Source: Candidatus Woesearchaeota archaeon
GTDB lineage: Archaea; Nanobdellota; Nanobdellia; Woesearchaeales; GW2011-AR9
DNA length: 48,408 nt
Direction: 5' to 3'
Assembly (NCBI GenBank): GCA_018303045.1
Contig: JAGVYX010000013.1
Location: 1-48,408, forward strand
Under the pieces are notes generated by a model. That model saw nothing but the letters and a program-made list of their open reading frames with translations. It did not search any database and was not told the origin of the DNA. The position numbers were made by a program, and so were the translations under genes. The first letter of the stretch is position 1. Each line of letters starts with the position of its first letter. This document shows positions 1-8,241 of this stretch, piece after piece.

Positions 1-383
1 CCTAAAGCAAACGGTTTAAGGCATTTAATAATATCTTCCTCAATTCCTCCGGCAGAAGTTACCAAAACTTGCGCTTTTTTATGTTTGGCTAAATAAGCAA
101 TAGCTTCCCTAACTCCTGAACTGATCATATTTGAGGTGAAAGATAAGAAAATTGTTGCTTTCTCTCTTTGCATAATTTTAGTTATTTCAATGCCTTCGGC
201 TAAATTGGTGGCTTGAAAACCGGTTGTGGAATAAGCCTGCAGGAATTCTTTTAAATTGAATCCTTCTTTTTGCGCTTTTTCAAAATCAAAGCCTTTAATT
301 TTTGGCGAACTTTCTAAAGTCATTAATTGTTTTACTGATTTGTACTGATGATGCTGTTCTTTAATGTTCTGTGGTTGTTTCAT
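1..383 (-). CDS. dys: Deoxyhypusine synthase, N-terminal part (runs off the window edge)
   Basis: Reading leftward from an ATG at 383 gives an open frame of 127 codons to the window edge. The product contains the family blocks TTGFQATNL, FTSNMISSGVREAI and VTSAGGIEEDIIKC, which are NAD/spermidine-site segments of deoxyhypusine synthase. The enzyme transfers the aminobutyl group of spermidine to a lysine of translation factor aIF5A, the first step of hypusine formation, in the cytoplasm. The C-terminal portion with the catalytic lysine lies outside the window. The start is set by the first in-frame ATG and conserved N-terminal length. The 43 bases before it form a stem-loop leader that recurs at 22 kb. 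Confidence 0.93.
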   Translation of the reverse strand, partial: MKQPQNIKEQHHQYKSVKQLMTLESSPKIKGFDFEKAQKEGFNLKEFLQAYSTTGFQATNLAEGIEITKIMQREKATIFLSFTSNMISSGVREAIAYLAKHKKAQVLVTSAGGIEEDIIKCLKPFAL

Positions 384-426
384 TTGTTTCTGATACCTCG
401 CCGCTTGCGGTGGTAGGGATTTTTAT
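384..426 (-). promoter_or_regulatory. Stem-loop leader directly upstream of dys, copy 1
   Basis: Read leftward, the 43 nt before the dys start run AAAAATCCC, TACC, hairpin CCGC-AA-GCGG, GGTA, TCAGAAACAA, ATG. The same flanks occur before the gene starting at 22031, where the inner helix is different but still paired. TACC/GGTA can form an outer helix. There is no ordinary Shine-Dalgarno sequence, so the structure may serve initiation or regulation; that role is inference. Confidence 0.45.
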
Positions 427-671
427 TGATTTTGTTTTTAGGATGTAATTTTTTGAATTTAAACTGGTCTCTAAACCGGCAGCTTGCCAACTATTATAAA
501 CTAAGAAAAAGCGCTTCAACTTCCTGATTTGCGGACTGAATCCATATTTGTCTTAAATTAGAGATTACTTTTAAATGTTGCTCTCCATTTCTTAATTATG
601 AATAATTTCTTCATTCTGAATAAAAACCACTTTTCAGATACTTTTTTAAATTTTAGAATTATGCTGGATCT

Positions 672-2810
672 ATGAGAAAAAAGTGGTTTCTGCCGGCTTT
701 AGCCTTGGTTGCCTTAGCCATTGTTACTGTAATGGTTGTTTTAGGCATTAAGCTTTCAACACTCTCATCAGCCGTAACCGGAGCCGTTGTCGGCGCGGAA
801 GCTGCTGCGCTTCCGGTGAACTCTGAACGTATCTGGAAACTTGTTTTCAATGATTCTTTTGACCGCAACGACAGCAATCAGCTGGGCTATGGTTGGCTGG
901 AATTAGATGGCGCTGCTGCTGATGAAGATGAAGAAGAAGGTGATGAAGAAGGTGATGAAGAAGGTGATGAAGAAGATGATGATAAAGAGAATGACAATAA
1001 AAGTAAAGACGATAATGAAGGAAATGAGAACGATTCCAGCGCTGAGGATCTGGATGATCGGAGTATTGAACCAGTAATTATAGGCAATTCCAAATCTAAT
1101 TCCCAGTCCAATGCCAAAATCAAAAATCGTCGTCTAGTTTTTGATACTGATCGGGCTCGAAACAGGCCGTTAATCAGCCAGGCCCTTACACCACGCAGTT
1201 ATGGAGTTTTAAATTGGACTTTTACTTTTAATTTTAAGCAAACCAAGAAGGCTAAGGATTATGAATTGTGGCTGCAGTTGGGAGAAAATTCTACCCTGGC
1301 CTCGCCAGCCGACAGTGATTCCCATGGGGTAGCGGTTAACTTAAAATGGGGGGGGACGAAAAATGGCTTTGCTCATGAAGAAGGCTTTGGTTATGCTCAA
1401 GGAAATTCCACGGCTGAAATAGCCGTAATTAGCGGGGGAAACGCCTCCATTCAGGTTTTGATGTCATTAGATCATTCTATGTTTAATGTTAGCGTTAATG
1501 GCGCTCTGCTGGCTTCCAATGTTCCTTTTAACCAGAATACAGCTATTGATGCTTTAAGGATTTATGCTGATAAAATTAAGCAGGATAAATTCGCTCTGCG
1601 GGAAATAGACGATATAACGATCTACTATACTGAAGCTGTCCCTCCCCGGGCTGCTATTTTAACTGCGGCGGCTAGCCCTTTAAATGTTAGTTCAACCTTA
1701 GATTTAATAGTCAATGCCACCGATGATTCCGGCTTAGATTCAGTGTTAGCGTTAATTAACTACCCGAATCAGACGCAGATGTCTTTACCCTTGATCTTTT
1801 CTGGTTTATATTATAATGCTTCTTTAACCATTCCTAATCTGCAGGGTTTTTATAATATTTCTATTACAGCCAATGATCTGTTTAATAATATTAATAATAC
1901 TGCAAGGATTTCTTTCTTAGTCAATTCTACCGATGCTGATGCCGATGGAATTCCCGACGAGATAGACATGCTTCGCGGCAATTGGCAAGATATCAACAGC
2001 AGCGGGGTAACCAGCTTAAATGCGACGATTGATGGACAAAATGCCACCGGCAGTTTTAGCGGGGTTAAAGAAGTCCAGCTGCGCGACGGCCGGAATTTGC
2101 TGGTTAATTTCAGCTATAATTTTTCTCTAGGCCCATTGGATTTTAAAAAAATAAGCCTCCTCGCGGCTGCCGATTCGCTAATTATTAATTTAGGGCCGCA
2201 ATTTTCCGGCAGCAAAACTCTGCACTTGCCAGACAATAATTTTATCGGCTTATGCGTTAAAGATGTTGAAATTAGTTCTATCTCGGAAATAAGCTCTTTA
2301 TGCCAGGAAGCCCAGGAAATGGATTTTACTGGTTGCATAGGCAATTCTAGCGGAATTACTGTGCAAAATTATTCCTGCTTTGATGAAGGTTCTGTTTTTA
2401 AAATCACCGGCCTTAGGCATTCCGGCGTGAAGGGGTTAATCAGCGCAGAGGCACCGCCCAGTTCTTTCGGCGATGCCGGAGGCTCATCCGGATATGGGGC
2501 GCCTAATTCAGAAACTAGTTCAGAAGAAACGGCGGCTGTTGAATCGCCTTCAGAAACTACTCCTGCGCCAGGGCTAACCAACCTGCTGCCGCCATCTGAG
2601 AATGAGGTTTTGCCTGTTGTGGATGATAAGCCTGCTTTCAGCGCTCTTCCAACGGGAGCTATTGTTAACCCATTTCCCTCCAGAACGTTAACTGCTTACA
2701 TTCTGGATGCAGTGATGATTATTTCGATTTTGATAATCGTTTTTGTAGTAGTTTATTTCGCTAAATCTTCTAAAAAAAATCGAAAGACCAAAAAGGCCAG
2801 AAAACTTTAA
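672..2810 (+). CDS. Large surface-anchored protein with acidic tract, LamG-like and Ig-like regions
   Basis: 712 residues, probably outside the cell and anchored at both ends. A basic start and hydrophobic helix (about 5-28) act as signal or anchor. Residues about 80-120 are almost all Asp/Glu/Lys/Asn. Residues about 160-320 resemble a LamG/concanavalin-like beta-sandwich and 325-415 an Ig-like fold. DADADGIPDEID near 425 is a thrombospondin-3/EF-hand-like calcium loop. A Pro/Ser/Thr-rich linker leads to a C-terminal membrane helix (about 673-697) and a basic cytoplasmic tail. Many N-x-S/T sequons suit archaeal glycosylation. No enzyme motif is visible; a cell-surface adhesive or structural role is inference. 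An ATG start with the signal helix directly after it supports this start. Confidence 0.8.
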   Translation: MRKKWFLPALALVALAIVTVMVVLGIKLSTLSSAVTGAVVGAEAAALPVNSERIWKLVFNDSFDRNDSNQLGYGWLELDGAAADEDEEEGDEEGDEEGDEEDDDKENDNKSKDDNEGNENDSSAEDLDDRSIEPVIIGNSKSNSQSNAKIKNRRLVFDTDRARNRPLISQALTPRSYGVLNWTFTFNFKQTKKAKDYELWLQLGENSTLASPADSDSHGVAVNLKWGGTKNGFAHEEGFGYAQGNSTAEIAVISGGNASIQVLMSLDHSMFNVSVNGALLASNVPFNQNTAIDALRIYADKIKQDKFALREIDDITIYYTEAVPPRAAILTAAASPLNVSSTLDLIVNATDDSGLDSVLALINYPNQTQMSLPLIFSGLYYNASLTIPNLQGFYNISITANDLFNNINNTARISFLVNSTDADADGIPDEIDMLRGNWQDINSSGVTSLNATIDGQNATGSFSGVKEVQLRDGRNLLVNFSYNFSLGPLDFKKISLLAAADSLIINLGPQFSGSKTLHLPDNNFIGLCVKDVEISSISEISSLCQEAQEMDFTGCIGNSSGITVQNYSCFDEGSVFKITGLRHSGVKGLISAEAPPSSFGDAGGSSGYGAPNSETSSEETAAVESPSETTPAPGLTNLLPPSENEVLPVVDDKPAFSALPTGAIVNPFPSRTLTAYILDAVMIISILIIVFVVVYFAKSSKKNRKTKKARKL
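936..971 (+). repeat. Three perfect tandem copies of a 12-bp unit in the acidic tract
   Basis: GAAGGTGATGAA occurs three times in a row (936-947, 948-959, 960-971), encoding E-G-D-E repeats. Identical codons in all copies indicate recent expansion by slippage, so tract length may vary between strains. Confidence 0.9.
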
Positions 2811-2835
2811 ATCATCTGGCGGTAAAACTATTAAA

Positions 2836-3642
2836 ATGAATCTTGTTGACGTTCATTGCCATTTGAACCATAACTTATTCAAGCCCGATTTAGATCAAGT
2901 TCTGGAACGAGCTAAAAAGGCCGGCTTGAAAGCTATCCTCTGTTCCGGCGTCAATCCAGCGGCTAATAAAGAAGTCCTGGCCCTAGCCGAAACAGATCCT
3001 TTAATCAAAGTTAGTTTAGGCATTTATCCCATTGACGCCTTGGGTTTAGCCGAAGCTGAAATCGGCTTGCCCCGGCAGGTGGTTCCTATTAATCTAGCAC
3101 AGGAATTTAAGTTTATGGAGAAGCATAAAGCCCAAGTTATAGCAATTGGCGAAGTAGGCATGGATTTTCACTGGGCGGATAAGGGAAAGACTTATCAGCA
3201 GCAAGCCGATAATTTTAGGCGGATCATTAAGTTTGCCCTCAAGTTAAAGAAGCCAATGGTGATTCATTCCCGCAAAGCGGAGAAAGAATGCCTGGAAATT
3301 TTGGAGCAGGAAATTAAAGATAAAGAAATACCCGTTGTTAATCATTGCTTTTCCGGCAAGAAAAACTTAATTAAGAAAGCCGCGGAACTGGGGCATTATT
3401 TTTCCATTCCGCCGAATATCTTACGATCTCACAGCTTCCAAACTTTAGTGAGAATGGTGGACTTAAAACAATTGTTAACGGAAACTGATGCGCCTTACCT
3501 CAGCCCTTTCCCCGAGCAAAGAAACGAACCGGCCTTTGTGGTGGAAACAATTAAGAAAATTGCGGAGATTAAGGAATTATCTGAGAAGGAAGTGGCTGAA
3601 CAGATTTGGCTGAATTATGAGAAGGTGTTTGTAAATCATTAA
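2836..3642 (+). CDS. tatD: TatD-family metal-dependent hydrolase
   Basis: 268 residues, full length for a TatD TIM-barrel hydrolase (3'-5' DNA exonuclease or deoxyribonuclease activity in characterised members). Metal ligands are all visible: H7-C-H9, E106 in GEVGMDFHW, H144 in VIHSR, H170 in NHCF and D218 in TETDAPY. Cytoplasmic, with no signal peptide. It follows the surface-protein gene by 25 bp on the same strand, but the functions appear unrelated. A dispersed 38-bp repeat begins 10 bp after its stop codon. Confidence 0.93.
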   Translation: MNLVDVHCHLNHNLFKPDLDQVLERAKKAGLKAILCSGVNPAANKEVLALAETDPLIKVSLGIYPIDALGLAEAEIGLPRQVVPINLAQEFKFMEKHKAQVIAIGEVGMDFHWADKGKTYQQQADNFRRIIKFALKLKKPMVIHSRKAEKECLEILEQEIKDKEIPVVNHCFSGKKNLIKKAAELGHYFSIPPNILRSHSFQTLVRMVDLKQLLTETDAPYLSPFPEQRNEPAFVVETIKKIAEIKELSEKEVAEQIWLNYEKVFVNH

Positions 3643-3651
3643 GGATAATTG

Positions 3652-3689
3652 TAGTATAGATAATTCTGATAATTAGAGCATATTTTTGC
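3652..3689 (+). repeat. Dispersed 38-bp intergenic repeat, copy 1
   Basis: TAGTATAGATAATTCTG followed by ATAATTAGAGCA recurs with few changes at 34435-34471. Both copies lie just after a gene end. At 34 kb the core also appears inverted 95 bp away, which suggests a mobile-element end. Confidence 0.6.
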
Positions 3690-3838
3690 GGTTGAATATA
3701 TCATCACTGAAAAAGCGGATAATGAAGGGAACGTAACTGTTACCCAAACAATCCGAAAGACCTATTCTCAAAACAGGGGTTAAACCTCTCTTCCGTGTAG
3801 AAAGCCAAGAGGGTGTGTATAAAGTAAGCCAAAATTAG
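3688..3838 (+). pseudogene. Possible remnant of a transposase C-terminus (two frames)
   Basis: Protein-like text is readable in one frame to a stop at 3781 (including EYIITEKADNEGNVTVTQ and TYSQN) and continues in another frame to a stop at 3836 (GVKPLFRVESQEGVYKVSQN). The first part resembles, from memory, the acidic-then-VTQT-x-R-x-TYPQ tail of some DDE transposases. No start codon or catalytic region remains. It lies next to a dispersed repeat, which fits a decayed insertion sequence. The assignment is tentative. Confidence 0.25.
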
Positions 3839-3924
3839 GACTTTTTACACAAAGCCTATGAACAGCCAAAATAATTGTTTTGAAGGCATATCTTTTTATA
3901 TTTCCTCATCTAAAACTCCAGCTG

Positions 3925-5010
3925 ATGGCCTCTTTTGCAGATTATTTAACGCAAGGATCGAAAGTTTTTCTCAGCAGTTTTAAGACCAGAATCAGCCCTA
4001 AAAAATATGAAGGGACTGCGGAACAAATCTGTGAACAAATAGTCCGGGATTGCTGGAACGGCCGCTATTTCCAGACGTCCAGGCAAAACTTTCCGGGATT
4101 CTGGACCAGAGATTTTGGCTGGTGCGCGCAGGCCTTATTGAAACATGATTATAAAACAGAGATAGACCAAACCCTGCGCTATGCTCTTAACCGGTTTAAG
4201 GAATCCGGAAAAATCACTGCCACGATTTCTCCAGAAGGCAAACCCTTTGATTTTCCTGCCGAGGCGGCAGATTCCTTGCCCTGGCTGATTCATGCCATTA
4301 AAATTTCCAAGTTTCATTATCTTCCGTATCAGCAATTCTTGAATAAGGAAATCCGGCGATTTTTCAAAGAGATTATCGAGGAGCAAACCGGGCTGGTTAC
4401 GCCCAAAAAACAGTTCTCTTCTATGAAGGATTTTGCGGTAAGAAAAAGTTCTTGCTATGATAATTCGATGGCGGGATTGCTGGCTAAAGACTTGGCGGGG
4501 ATGAAATTAATCAACCCTTTGGCTGAATTTAACTATTCGGATTTGTTAAAGCGCCATTTTTGGAGCGGCGAATTTTTCTTTGACGATCTGCGGAAGAAAA
4601 ATTATGTTGCCGGCGATGCCAATTTATTTCCGTTTATCTTAGGTTTAATTAAAGATAAGGAAATGATGGAATCAGCCATCAGGAAAATTCAGGAGAATGA
4701 ATTAGACCTGCCTTTCCCTTTGAAATACACTAAAACTGCCGATGGCGTTAAATTCATCTGGCAGGAAAAATTAGCGATGAAAGATTATGAAAGCAATGCC
4801 GTTTGGACGCACATGGGGCCCTTTTTTATTAAGCTGGTAAAGCATTTTGACAAGGAAAAAGCTAAGGAATATAAACAAGCTTATACGGAAATGATCGAGA
4901 AATACCAAGGTTATCCGGAAGTGCTTAACAGCAGCGGAAAACCGTTTCAAACATGGTTTTATTATTGCGATCGTTCCATGCTCTGGGCGGTTAATTATTT
5001 GGATATTTAG
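3925..5010 (+). CDS. Six-hairpin glycosidase-like protein
   Basis: About 361 residues from the ATG at 3925; a TTG at 3880 in the same frame would add 15 hydrophobic residues and is less likely. The sequence is largely helical with Trp-rich turns such as FPGFWTRDFGWCAQALL, AADSLPWLIHA, YDNSMAGLLA, VAGDANLFPF and FYYCDRSMLWAVNYL. This pattern is that of (alpha/alpha)6 glycosidases (amylo-glucosidase/neutral invertase-like). The acidic residues in FWTRDFGW and in YDN are candidate catalytic or substrate residues. No signal peptide is seen, so it is probably cytoplasmic carbohydrate metabolism. It precedes a glycosyltransferase gene by 73 bp. Exact substrate unknown. Confidence 0.7.
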   Translation: MASFADYLTQGSKVFLSSFKTRISPKKYEGTAEQICEQIVRDCWNGRYFQTSRQNFPGFWTRDFGWCAQALLKHDYKTEIDQTLRYALNRFKESGKITATISPEGKPFDFPAEAADSLPWLIHAIKISKFHYLPYQQFLNKEIRRFFKEIIEEQTGLVTPKKQFSSMKDFAVRKSSCYDNSMAGLLAKDLAGMKLINPLAEFNYSDLLKRHFWSGEFFFDDLRKKNYVAGDANLFPFILGLIKDKEMMESAIRKIQENELDLPFPLKYTKTADGVKFIWQEKLAMKDYESNAVWTHMGPFFIKLVKHFDKEKAKEYKQAYTEMIEKYQGYPEVLNSSGKPFQTWFYYCDRSMLWAVNYLDI

Positions 5011-5083
5011 TTAGGTTAAACCAGTTATGTAATATGTTCATTCCAATATACAAATCCTTTAATATTATCTTTACTCAACTGGG

Positions 5084-5782
5084 GTGGTGGTTCCAAGAAT
5101 TTCTGTTATTATCCCCGCGCATAATGAAGAGAATTATCTTAGGTCAACCCTGCACGGCCTAAAACAACAAACCTTTCAGAACTTTGAGGCGATTGTAGTT
5201 GCCAACGGCTGTACGGATAAAACCGAAGAGATTGTTGGCAAGCGCATTAATGACCGGCTGCAGCTGTTAAAGATGCCTAAAGCTAATGTAAGTAGAGCCA
5301 GAAATCATGGAGCCAGCAAAGCTCAGGGGGAAATTCTGGTTTTTTTAGATGCAGATACGATTTTAGACGAAGATGCTTTACAAAAAATAAATTCGGTGTT
5401 TAACGAGAACTGTTCTGTCGCTACGACTAAAGTAAAGCCTGAGCCATCAAGCCCAGCGTTTAAATTACACAGCTTCATTAAAAATATCGCCAATAAAACC
5501 AAATTATACCAGGGCTGGGTCGGCGGGGTGCTAATTTGCCGAAAGAGGCATTTTGATGCCGTTAACGGCTATGACCATCAGCGAGAAATCCGTGAACAGA
5601 AAAATTTAATTTTAAAATTATTGCCTTATGGCAGGTATGCGCTGATAGATACTTATGCCACTACTTCCATGCGCCGGTTTCAGCAGTGGGGATTAGTTAG
5701 AAGCGCCGGGTTTTGGCTGAAGCAATTAGTTCTGGATCATTTCGGCGATATTACTAAAAGCAAATATGAAAAAGTAAGGTAA
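5084..5782 (+). CDS. Family 2 glycosyltransferase
   Basis: 232 residues starting at GTG. The GT-A fold is clear: ISVIIPAHNEENYLRSTL at the N-terminus, NGCTDKTEE in the nucleotide-binding region and the metal-binding DxD at residues 89-91 (VFLDADTIL). WVGGVLICRKRHFDAVNGYD is the acceptor-side block. There is no long C-terminal membrane domain, only one amphipathic or hydrophobic patch near the end (LVRSAGFWLKQLV). It probably transfers a sugar from a nucleotide donor to a lipid or glycan at the membrane. It lies downstream of the glycosidase-like gene and may be co-transcribed. Confidence 0.88.
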   Translation: MVVPRISVIIPAHNEENYLRSTLHGLKQQTFQNFEAIVVANGCTDKTEEIVGKRINDRLQLLKMPKANVSRARNHGASKAQGEILVFLDADTILDEDALQKINSVFNENCSVATTKVKPEPSSPAFKLHSFIKNIANKTKLYQGWVGGVLICRKRHFDAVNGYDHQREIREQKNLILKLLPYGRYALIDTYATTSMRRFQQWGLVRSAGFWLKQLVLDHFGDITKSKYEKVR

Positions 5783-5930
5783 GTTGAGGACATAAGATTG
5801 ATTTTTATAGTTTATCCAACAAATAACCACTAGCTTCGGGAATAAAATTACTCCAGAAAAACATTTAAATCAGAAAGCTAATTCCTTCCTATTTAAATAT
5901 TAAAGACCGCAAAAATTAAATGCTTTAAAT

Positions 5931-6308
5931 ATGATTACAGAAAAAAAATTCAAAACCTACAATTTCTTTGAACAAATAGATAAATTTGTTGAGTATACAA
6001 AAGAACTTAAAAATATTTCTGCAGACCTTCTAAATAAAGCCACGGCATTCTTTAATTTAATTAAAAAGGCCGACTTAAAACAATATCGCAAAATTGATGC
6101 AGATAAATCTTTCATTTTCATAAATGAAACAGATTTTGGATTAGAATTATTTTTATTTAACCAGCCTGAAAACAGAATTGTTTTTCATTTCGATAACAAT
6201 GAAACGACATTACTTTTCTATGAACAAAAAAAAATTCAAGATGGTTTGTTTGGACAAGGAGTGGCAGACAGTTGCGATTATTTATTAAAACATTTACAGA
6301 GTGTATAA
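5931..6308 (+). CDS. Hypothetical protein, 125 residues
   Basis: Not recognised. It begins at an ATG, is rich in Lys, Asn, Phe and Ile, and its DNA is clearly more AT-rich than its neighbours. The N-terminal half looks helical (residues 10-55) and the rest alternates beta-like segments (SFIFINETDFGLELFLF, RIVFHFDNN). No membrane segment or motif is seen. Flanking AT-rich spacers and deviating composition are compatible with recent acquisition. Confidence 0.6.
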   Translation: MITEKKFKTYNFFEQIDKFVEYTKELKNISADLLNKATAFFNLIKKADLKQYRKIDADKSFIFINETDFGLELFLFNQPENRIVFHFDNNETTLLFYEQKKIQDGLFGQGVADSCDYLLKHLQSV

Positions 6309-6348
6309 TACTTTTCATTGCAACACTGAACTGGAACACTCAAATTCA

Positions 6349-7029
6349 TTAGCAGCTTAAAGCAACTTCTCCGTCTTCCAAACAAACCAGCCGATTGTTG
6401 GAAATTTCGTAAGAATTAATATTAGGATTATCCACCCTGGCTTTGCAGCAAACGCTTCGGGCTAAGTTAAACGCAAATTCATCAAGGTCCTCTTTTAAAT
6501 CAGTTAATTTTTGTTCCGCTTCAGCAATTTTTTTATCTTTCTCTGCCAATTGCCGATTTACTGCTTCTGCAGCTGTAGTTTGCTGCTGCCGGCACTCCAC
6601 TAATTCCAGTTCTGCTTCATGTTTGACCGTTTCAATCTCCAGAGTTAAACCTTCTTTTTCAGATAAACAACTAGTAAGATCCCCCGTGGTGGTTTTTACT
6701 TCAGTCCAAACTTTATCATATACTTCCGAATATAATGACAAGTTGGCTTTAGTGGAAGCTAATTCCGTTCTTAACTCCTGCAGTGTTGCTCCCAATTCCG
6801 AAACGCTGATATTAGCGTTATCCACTTGCCTGACCACGCTATAGCCAATTAAGGCTGGCCTGATTACAAAAGCGCTGATTAAAACCAGAGCTAATAACAC
6901 TGAAATAATAATTACCCCCCGGCCAGCAGTATTTTTTCTTAGTAGGTTTCCCTGGTCCAGATTTTCAACTTTATCTTTAGCTGCCTCTTCTTTTTCCAAG
7001 CGCCTTCCTGGCGGAGTATCCCAGTCCAT
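6349..7029 (-). CDS. Membrane-anchored coiled-coil protein
   Basis: 226 residues. A charged cytoplasmic N-terminus (about 1-37) is followed by one strong membrane helix (VIIISVLLALVLISAFVI, about 40-58). A long coiled coil with Glu/Lys/Gln heptads (about 75-190) and a small C-terminal region with four cysteines (SVCCKAR, RLVCLE, ALSC) follow. The cysteines could form disulfides or bind metal if the C-terminus is extracellular. Function unknown. It is transcribed away from cmk, which starts 107 bp away on the other strand. Confidence 0.75.
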   Translation of the reverse strand: MDWDTPPGRRLEKEEAAKDKVENLDQGNLLRKNTAGRGVIIISVLLALVLISAFVIRPALIGYSVVRQVDNANISVSELGATLQELRTELASTKANLSLYSEVYDKVWTEVKTTTGDLTSCLSEKEGLTLEIETVKHEAELELVECRQQQTTAAEAVNRQLAEKDKKIAEAEQKLTDLKEDLDEFAFNLARSVCCKARVDNPNINSYEISNNRLVCLEDGEVALSC

Positions 7030-7136
7030 GGTTTCCAGAAGATGCGCATCCTTTTAAAGTTGTTTTACCACTCTAGAAGTACAAATTGCTGATTTAATAA
7101 CTTTTATTAATTATTGCTTTCTAATTAAACTAATTA

Positions 7137-7703
7137 ATGATTGTTACAATTTCTGGCGACCCCGGCAGCGGCAAAAGCACTGTTGCGGAAATCTTAGCTA
7201 ACAAGTTTGAGGCTGAAAGAGTGTATGCCGGCGGCATTTTTAGGGAGATGGCTAAAGAAAAAGGAATGGCATTGGAAGAATTCCTTAAATATACTGAAAA
7301 CCATCCGGAGATTCACCGCCAAGTTGACGAAAGAATAAGAGAAAAAGCTCTGGAGATAGATCAAGAAGGACTAACAGCCATTGTTGAAGGCCGCGTTCAT
7401 TTTCATTTCCTGCCGAAATCCTTCAAAATTTTCCTAAAGGTTTCCCTTGATGAAGCCGCCAGAAGAATTTGGAAAGATCTAAATAATAAGGAAGCTTCTC
7501 TTTCCAGAAATGAGGAAGCCGTTAGTTCTCTCCAAGAACTGAAGAAAAAGATTAAACAGCGCATTAAAACCGACCAGGAGAGGTACAAGGAATTATACCA
7601 TATCGATATTCTGGATGAATCTCAATTTGATTTAGTTATTGACACCACCAATTTAACCCCAGATCGAGTTATACAGGAGATTCTGGATAATTTTCCATTA
7701 TGA
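7137..7703 (+). CDS. cmk: Cytidylate kinase (archaeal type)
   Basis: 188 residues. Phosphorylates CMP/dCMP to the diphosphate using ATP. The P-loop GDPGSGKST is at residues 7-15; VYAGGIFREMAKEKGM is the NMP-binding region typical of the short archaeal enzymes, and IVEGRVHFHF the following segment. DLNNKEA with the later RIKTDQERYKELYHID forms the LID/C-terminal region. The stop overlaps the ATG of the next gene by 4 nt, so the pair is translationally coupled. The start is the first ATG, and the P-loop begins 6 residues later. Confidence 0.93.
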   Translation: MIVTISGDPGSGKSTVAEILANKFEAERVYAGGIFREMAKEKGMALEEFLKYTENHPEIHRQVDERIREKALEIDQEGLTAIVEGRVHFHFLPKSFKIFLKVSLDEAARRIWKDLNNKEASLSRNEEAVSSLQELKKKIKQRIKTDQERYKELYHIDILDESQFDLVIDTTNLTPDRVIQEILDNFPL

Positions 7704-8077
7704 AAGAATCGGTCCAAGAAACGCCAGCATTATATTCAGTCTCAGTCAAGGACAGATTTTGCATCAAGGCCGTTCGAGTGTGGAAGAACCCGGCCCATGC
7801 CCGACTGGAAATTAAGCCGATAAGAAAATCATCCCGTTATTCCTTGGAAAGACTAATTCTGGAAGGAGGGTATGCTAAATCGGTTTATCGAAAAGTTGGA
7901 AAATCCGGCAATTACAGTATAACGCCCCTGGACGATTTAGACAGTTTATTGAAAGAGTTAAAATATTTCGGCAAGAAATTTAAGGGCATTTTTGCAATAA
8001 ACCAGCAGCTTAATGAAGTTTATTTGAAAGATTATTTTTCGGATTTAAGCTATTACTGGAACAGAAAAATAATTTAG
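7700..8077 (+). CDS. Hypothetical protein coupled to cmk
   Basis: 125 residues, not recognised. It starts inside the last codons of cmk (ATGA overlap). Mixed alpha/beta composition with basic segments (KPIRKSSRYSLERL, KSVYRKVGKSGNY) could mean nucleic-acid binding, but no motif settles it. Its last 23 codons including the TAG stop are duplicated in tandem directly downstream. The second copy stays in frame, so reading through the stop would add DNEVYLKDYFSDLG and so on up to another TAG. Confidence 0.7.
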   Translation: MKESVQETPALYSVSVKDRFCIKAVRVWKNPAHARLEIKPIRKSSRYSLERLILEGGYAKSVYRKVGKSGNYSITPLDDLDSLLKELKYFGKKFKGIFAINQQLNEVYLKDYFSDLSYYWNRKII

Positions 8078-8148
8078 GATAATGAAGTTTATTTGAAAGA
8101 TTATTTTTCGGATTTAGGCTATTGCTGGAAAAGAAAAATAATTTAGGA
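8011..8148 (+). repeat. 69-bp tandem duplication across a stop codon
   Basis: Copy 1 (8011-8079) holds the last 22 codons plus stop of the preceding gene. Copy 2 (8080-8148) repeats it with three base changes, all altering the amino acid (Ser to Gly, Tyr to Cys, Asn to Lys). The 69-bp offset keeps the frame, and both copies end in TAG. Confidence 0.95.
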
Positions 8149-8210
8149 TCATCGTTCGTATATTGCGGCGGCGGGGGTAGTTGGAAATTTTATTTAACAC
8201 AACAAAAAAG

Positions 8211-8219
8211 CTTATAAAT
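8211..8219 (+). promoter_or_regulatory. TATA box of the FKBP gene (leaderless)
   Basis: CTTATAAAT, preceded by an A-rich BRE-like stretch, is centred 27 nt before the ATG at 8242, so transcription should begin at or next to the start codon. No Shine-Dalgarno sequence is present. Confidence 0.7.
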
Positions 8220-8241
8220 CATGCTCTAAACAAGTTGAATT

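Noticed and set aside
887..1123. Frame antisense to the acidic tract of the surface protein
   Set aside because: It encodes only Ser/Leu runs that mirror the GAA/GAT repeats of the real gene.
6443..6844. 133-codon rightward frame opposite the coiled-coil membrane protein
   Set aside because: Shadow of the leftward coiled-coil frame; the leftward frame has a clear membrane helix and heptads.
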